In this document: piece by piece, positions 60,301 to 64,000 of the stretch
Layout of the letters: each line of letters begins with the position of its first letter
Numbering within the stretch: the stretch's first letter is position 1
Source: Endomychus coccineus
Taxonomy: Eukaryota > Arthropoda > Insecta > Coleoptera > Endomychidae
Direction: 5' to 3'
Length of the DNA: 64,000 bases
NCBI GenBank assembly: GCA_958510875.1
Contig: OY294068.1
Location: 174,871,411-174,935,410, forward strand
Made by a program: the position numbers and the translations under genes
Notes under the pieces: model-generated
Told to the model about the DNA's origin: nothing
The model's input: the letters and a program-made list of their open reading frames with translations, nothing else
Database searches by the model: none

Positions 60301-61440
60301 AGCAAGCCGTAACGTCGTAAATGCTCAAAGACCAATGATGCATATCCTGATATACCTAATAACAGTACTCAAAGAACTTCACGCACGGTGATAAAATGAT
60401 CTTGGGTAGTTATGTAAGGCGATTCCCATTGACACGTCATTTCGCTGACTAGTATTCAAGGCACGGGTTACAATCAGAATCGATTAATACATATTGATAA
60501 CATTTACAAATAAGTTCCTGTGAATAAGAACCATAAAAGGGATCTAGTCCAAAATCTGCCCCTCCCATACTTTTAAGAATCTTGGTACATCTAATTTCAA
60601 AGTTTGTTGGATGTGGAGGAGTTTTCCTGAATCGTTTCTTCAATGTGCTCGACAGAATTACTTGTGTGTTCAAAACCCTATGTATGCAAGTACGAGACAT
60701 ATTCAAGAAATTCTGAGGAAAAAATACAATGTTATCGACCCTTATGACTTGACTTTGATTTCTGTCAGCGGATTGTAAGTTCCTCGGGTTCACTCTATTG
60801 CATTCTCATCCATCACTTTGGGGTGAAAATGTGTAAAATGATATGCGATCTGAACATCTATTGTGCCTCCTTCTGCTGCTAAGCCTTTAAGGGTGTCTCA
60901 ACAATCAAAGCAATTCTTCCAATCCTTAAAAAGTTCAGGACATCTGATGACTTCATATTAAGTCAAGTCTCCTTCTATTTTATGCACTCCCAGGTGTCAT
61001 GCTCTCGGGTTTTGCAGGGCAATGCATTCTTCCTCGCAAAATCTGCATTCTTCGTCTTCTACTAATCCTTGCTACTTATTGGTATCCTCTCAAATAGCTG
61101 GGCCCTGTTTCACACTCGTTAGTATTTGCTTAGGTTGTTGCAGTCATTGGATCTCTTCTGGTTATAGTTCCCCATCAGTGTATTTGCCTACCCCATTCCT
61201 TGTAGCTGTATTCAGTGATGGGATCTTTTATCGTGGCTTCATGACTATATCTAACTTCTACTTTCGTTGATTGTGGAGGAGTTTTGTGCCACTTAATGAT
61301 GTTTTTCCTTCTATTTGGTAGAACCACCTTTTTTATGAATTTTGGCGAAGACTTTACGCCATAGTAGAGTATATTTCGCTTACGGAACATTCAAATGGAT
61401 ATATTACACGCTGTGACGAATTCAAACAGTGAATTAAAAA
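60301..61440 (-). pseudogene. Unresolved retroelement-like remnants
   Basis: Minus strand. Around 61,000-61,060 one frame reads DEECRFCEEE and the next NPREHDTWECIK, reminiscent of the CR.C.EE.ET..HLLC.CP zinc-like C-terminus of jockey-type elements. Two open stretches (60,449-60,793; 61,175-61,390) share a KTPPHP/KTPPQS phrase encoded around GTGGAGGAGTTTT, occurring at about 60,612 and 61,272, which hints at an internal duplication. No RT or RNase H block. Family not identified. Confidence 0.35.
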
Positions 61441-61573
61441 AATTATCATGGTACAGTTTTTTCCTTTTAAGCTATTGCATATAGCTTTTATCGCGGGCTT
61501 TGAGCGCGGCGACGGAATCAAGAAATTCCGTAACGAAAAAACTCAAGACCTAAACACCTAACATGTGTCAAAT

Positions 61574-62258
61574 TAATTAATTAATTTGAAGTTTTTAAAA
61601 CTGAGAAATATCTATATTTTATACGAATGTTATAACACTCTAGCGCTTTAGACTCCGGGATTTTCACGTGGCCTATCGAAATTAGAAGGTTCGAATTGTA
61701 TTAAAACACAATTGCATGAACGCCAGACGTCCTATGTAATCAGCTACGAACGAAATGATTTTGACATATGCCTCTAGGAGCTCGCTACGCGTCAGTTAGA
61801 GTTTATACGTTAGACGTGCTTAGCTGAGACCTGAGAGTACCTGTTTCTATTTTAATTAAATTTTCCTATTTATTCGACATTTTGGGGCCCGAGACTATGC
61901 TCTTTAGTTGGCCCCGTTCATAAACTAACGACATGGAGTGAAAACCGCATGCGAAAATTCCTTGCAAAGACGTTATATGTTCTGAAGATTTGCACTTTTC
62001 TAACTCGCGAGCTACGCGCCTCTCACGTGAACGTCATTCGATTTATCGAAAATTAACCAATTTAAAACAGTTTTCGACCCCGTTTGTGGCTATTGCGACC
62101 TTGTAAAAGGTTCAAAGTTAACATTTCGTTTTACATTCCACAACCACCCTTGACCAAGATAATTTTTATTTTGTAATTCATTATTGTTTTACAACTGAAA
62201 TAAATAGGTATGAAATTTGTAGGTTATTGATGATGTAAATGCGACAATGACATAATTA
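61574..62258. mobile_element. Rearranged relative of the 967-bp element
   Basis: Internal sequence matches 45,416-46,223 with gaps: TTATACGAATRTTRTAACACTC, GATTTTCACGTGGC, GGTTCGAATT, TGCATGAACGCCAGACGTCC, CTAGAGTTTATAC-like words and the AACTGAAATAAATAGGTATG segment all occur in order. Neither outer TIR is present. Instead a TIR piece (ATTCCACAACCACCCTTGAC through GATAATTTTT, about 62,133-62,168) lies inside, between the part matching about 46,115 and the part matching 46,127-46,220. The copy ends where Helentron coding sequence begins. Confidence 0.78.
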
Positions 62259-62261
62259 AGG

Positions 62262-63378
62262 CAAAAAGCAGCCGCTCTAGCAGTGCAAAATAGAGTCGGC
62301 AATCTCGCTGTTCCCATTGAATTACGAACAGCAAATATTTCATTAACATCGAATAGAAAATGTATAGCCAAACGCAAACATTTTCCATTAACTTCAGCTC
62401 TTGCTATAACTATACATAAGTCGCAAGGCGGGACTTTTGACGATATAATATATGAGTATAGTAAAGCACATTCTCAGGAACTCGTTTATGTTGCGCTCTC
62501 TCGGATGACTAATATTGAAAAATTGTATATCACGACAAAAAACGATAATTCTACATTCAAGTTTTATCATAATCGAAGGCAAGCTGCATCGACTGCATCT
62601 TTGTTGCAAGAATTCAAAAGACTGTCGTTAAATAGTGTTCAGACGACAGTTCAAAGTGTCTTAGATTTCATTAGTAATAGAAATGGCATTTCAATAATGA
62701 CTTTCAATTGCCAAAGTCTAAATAGTCACAAATATGATTTACAAGATTCAGTTACGAGACAAACAAATGTGTTACTTCTTACCGAAACTTGCATGGCGCA
62801 TGATAATCCGATTGAAATACCTAATTTCAATTGTATTGTTCAATTCAAACGAGATACTGTTCCAAAAGGTGGGGTAGCTATTTACCAAAATAATAATAAT
62901 GTAACTAATATTATGACTCCGAATATTGAAATAAATATTGCACACGTTAGCGATGTTAATGTTAGGCGCTCATTTGTTGGAGATATTTGTGCGTGCTTAT
63001 GAAAAATTAGAAATGGTCTACACATAGTCATGGTAGCAATTTACATTTCTCCGAATCCAAAATTGGACGAGGTAGAGCATTTTATTCATCGCACTTTACT
63101 GGAGTACACTGAAGAAGAGTCGAAAATACAAATGGTAATAAATTTCCACTTATCTTGGCTGGCGATTTCAACATCAATTTCGCTGATAAAAAATCAGAGC
63201 GGTTGACAACTTTTCTTTCGGAAAAATTGAATTTGAAAATAAATAATGATCCACAAGAGTCCACAACAAAATATGGGACGCGGTATTTTCCAGATATTTA
63301 GAGGATATCGAGTCTCAAACTTATGTCTCTTATTTCAGTTACCATAAACCTATAGTTTCAATGATAACAAATTCCTGA
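62262..63378 (+). pseudogene. Helentron fragment: PIF1-like helicase end fused to AP-type endonuclease
   Basis: The frame is open from before 62,271 to a TGA at 63,000-63,002. FPLTSALAITIHKSQGGTFD, then ELVYVALSRMTNIEKLYIT, are motifs V-VI of PIF1-family superfamily 1 helicases. About 60 residues later ISIMTFNCQSLNSHK, TNVLLLTETCM and KGGVAIYQNNN begin an endonuclease/exonuclease/phosphatase domain. It continues past the TGA (VAIYISPNPKLDEVEHFI), then in a second frame PLILAGDFNIN...TTKYGT, then in a third AVFSRYLEDIESQT and SYHKPIV, ending TGA at 63,376-63,378. Helicase followed by a C-terminal endonuclease is the hallmark of Helentron-type rolling-circle elements. The Rep nuclease and most of the helicase are missing. 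One stop and two frameshifts inactivate it. Confidence 0.85.
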
Positions 63379-63600
63379 ATAACCTACATGTATTGTAAGA
63401 TAATTAAAATATTTAAACGATATTAACTTCTCATTTATTCAATAAAAGAAAAAAATTTGTTTTCTTATCGGTCACCACGCTTAAAAAGTGTAACTTGAAT
63501 TAATATCAAAGAAAAAAAATATACTGCATAAATTAAAAATAAATAAATAATTATAATTGCATAAGTTGAAAAAAATGCTATGCAATACAAGGTCTTTGGT

Positions 63601-63965
63601 TGTAATTTCATCTAGGAATATGTTCCTTGTTGCTTGGCTAATATATCGACCATCCCATTGCCCTCAATTCCATTATGTACAACTATCCACAGTTACCGAA
63701 TAGTATTTCCTTTCAAGCAATGATAATATCGTCAGTGCAATCATCGTTGACCCAAATTAGGGCTTATTTTACGGCAGACGTTCCCGCCGTAAAAATCGAA
63801 GCGGCATTATGTAAACTGATTGTTATTTTAATCTCATACTTGGGGGTGTATATGGCCAGCCATGGCACCGGTCCACTCTTTGACCCGTCCCTATATATTA
63901 ACGTTTCTGCAGTGTTTGCCGTCAGAGATTTAAATATTTTCGTGTTGAGAGTAGAAGTGCCTGCG
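63601..63965 (-). pseudogene. RNase H fragment of a non-LTR retrotransposon
   Basis: Minus strand. LIYRDGSKSGPVPWLAIYTP (about 63,840-63,900) is the first-Asp block (normally IYTDGSK). ASIFTAGTSAVK near 63,790 is the FTAE..AI block, with Glu changed to Gly. Then, after stops, HNGIEGNGMVDILAKQQG (about 63,615-63,670) is the H.G..GNE.aD.LA block with Glu also changed. Different subfamily from the other RNase H copies (FTAE rather than QAE). The rest may continue beyond the window. Confidence 0.68.
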
Positions 63966-64000
63966 ACATATTTTGGGCATCGAACCTACCTATGTGGTTT

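Overview
The window looks like transposon-packed intergenic or intronic DNA from an insect nuclear genome. It is AT-rich, it has GT-AG introns, and nearly all recognisable coding sequence belongs to eukaryotic mobile elements: several non-LTR retrotransposon families, Tc1/mariner, piggyBac-like, hAT-type, Penelope-like and Helentron elements, and an integrase-type DNA transposon. A beetle is a reasonable guess from the flavour of the retroelements, but nothing here proves the order. No bacterial operon, CRISPR array, rRNA or tRNA gene was found.

Layout. 0.2-2.5 kb: a decayed non-LTR retrotransposon (minus strand) split by a pair of 265-bp direct repeats. 2.57-12.31 kb: a very homogeneous satellite array of exactly 55 copies of a 177-bp unit. 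13.3-14.6 kb: a mariner-like relic interrupted by a 923-bp piggyBac-like element at TTAA. 15.6 kb: a foldback. 16.98-18.31 kb: a 1.33-kb element with 71-bp palindrome-bearing terminal inverted repeats (TIRs) and a broken KRBA2-like integrase. 19.5-21.9 kb: more pieces of the first retrotransposon family. 23.1-25.5 kb: two long TA tracts around an 82-bp hairpin segment, a 345-bp hAT-type MITE with an 8-bp target duplication, and foldbacks. 25.5-27.2 kb: a non-LTR element with RNase H. 31.3-34.2 kb: two different Tc1/mariner relics. 35.3-37.4 kb: another non-LTR element with an ATT-repeat tail. 38-39.1 kb: a mosaic of short retroelement and Tc1 pieces. 44.5-46.3 kb: a Penelope-like GIY-YIG relic and a 967-bp element with 85-bp TIRs. 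48.87-49.02 kb: the only convincing host exon, which resembles the start of a thrombospondin-N/laminin-G-like domain of a collagen-type protein; a candidate preceding exon lies at 45.2 kb. 50.9-52.3 kb: a Penelope RT scrap and a permuted non-LTR copy. 53.9-54.3 kb: a short tandem array. 55.6-60.3 kb: a non-LTR element split by a 3.74-kb DNA transposon. 61.6-64 kb: a rearranged sister of the 967-bp element, a Helentron helicase-endonuclease fragment and another RNase H fragment.

The most interesting object is the 3,741-bp transposon at 55,909-59,649. It has 33-bp TIRs, a 4-bp ATAT target duplication (confirmed because removing the element plus one ATAT restores the interrupted retrotransposon frame at the same length as its relative at 51.8 kb), and one spliced gene for an arthropod protein family usually left as uncharacterised. 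The gene shows D, D and D/E blocks that suggest an RNase-H-fold transposase. The 4-bp target site is compatible with the Sola superfamily, but I could not test that. This copy is dead: two TGA codons replace conserved Trp codons and there are two frameshifts.

Apart from the exon(s), the features do not cooperate as a pathway. They record repeated nested insertion, truncation and local amplification.
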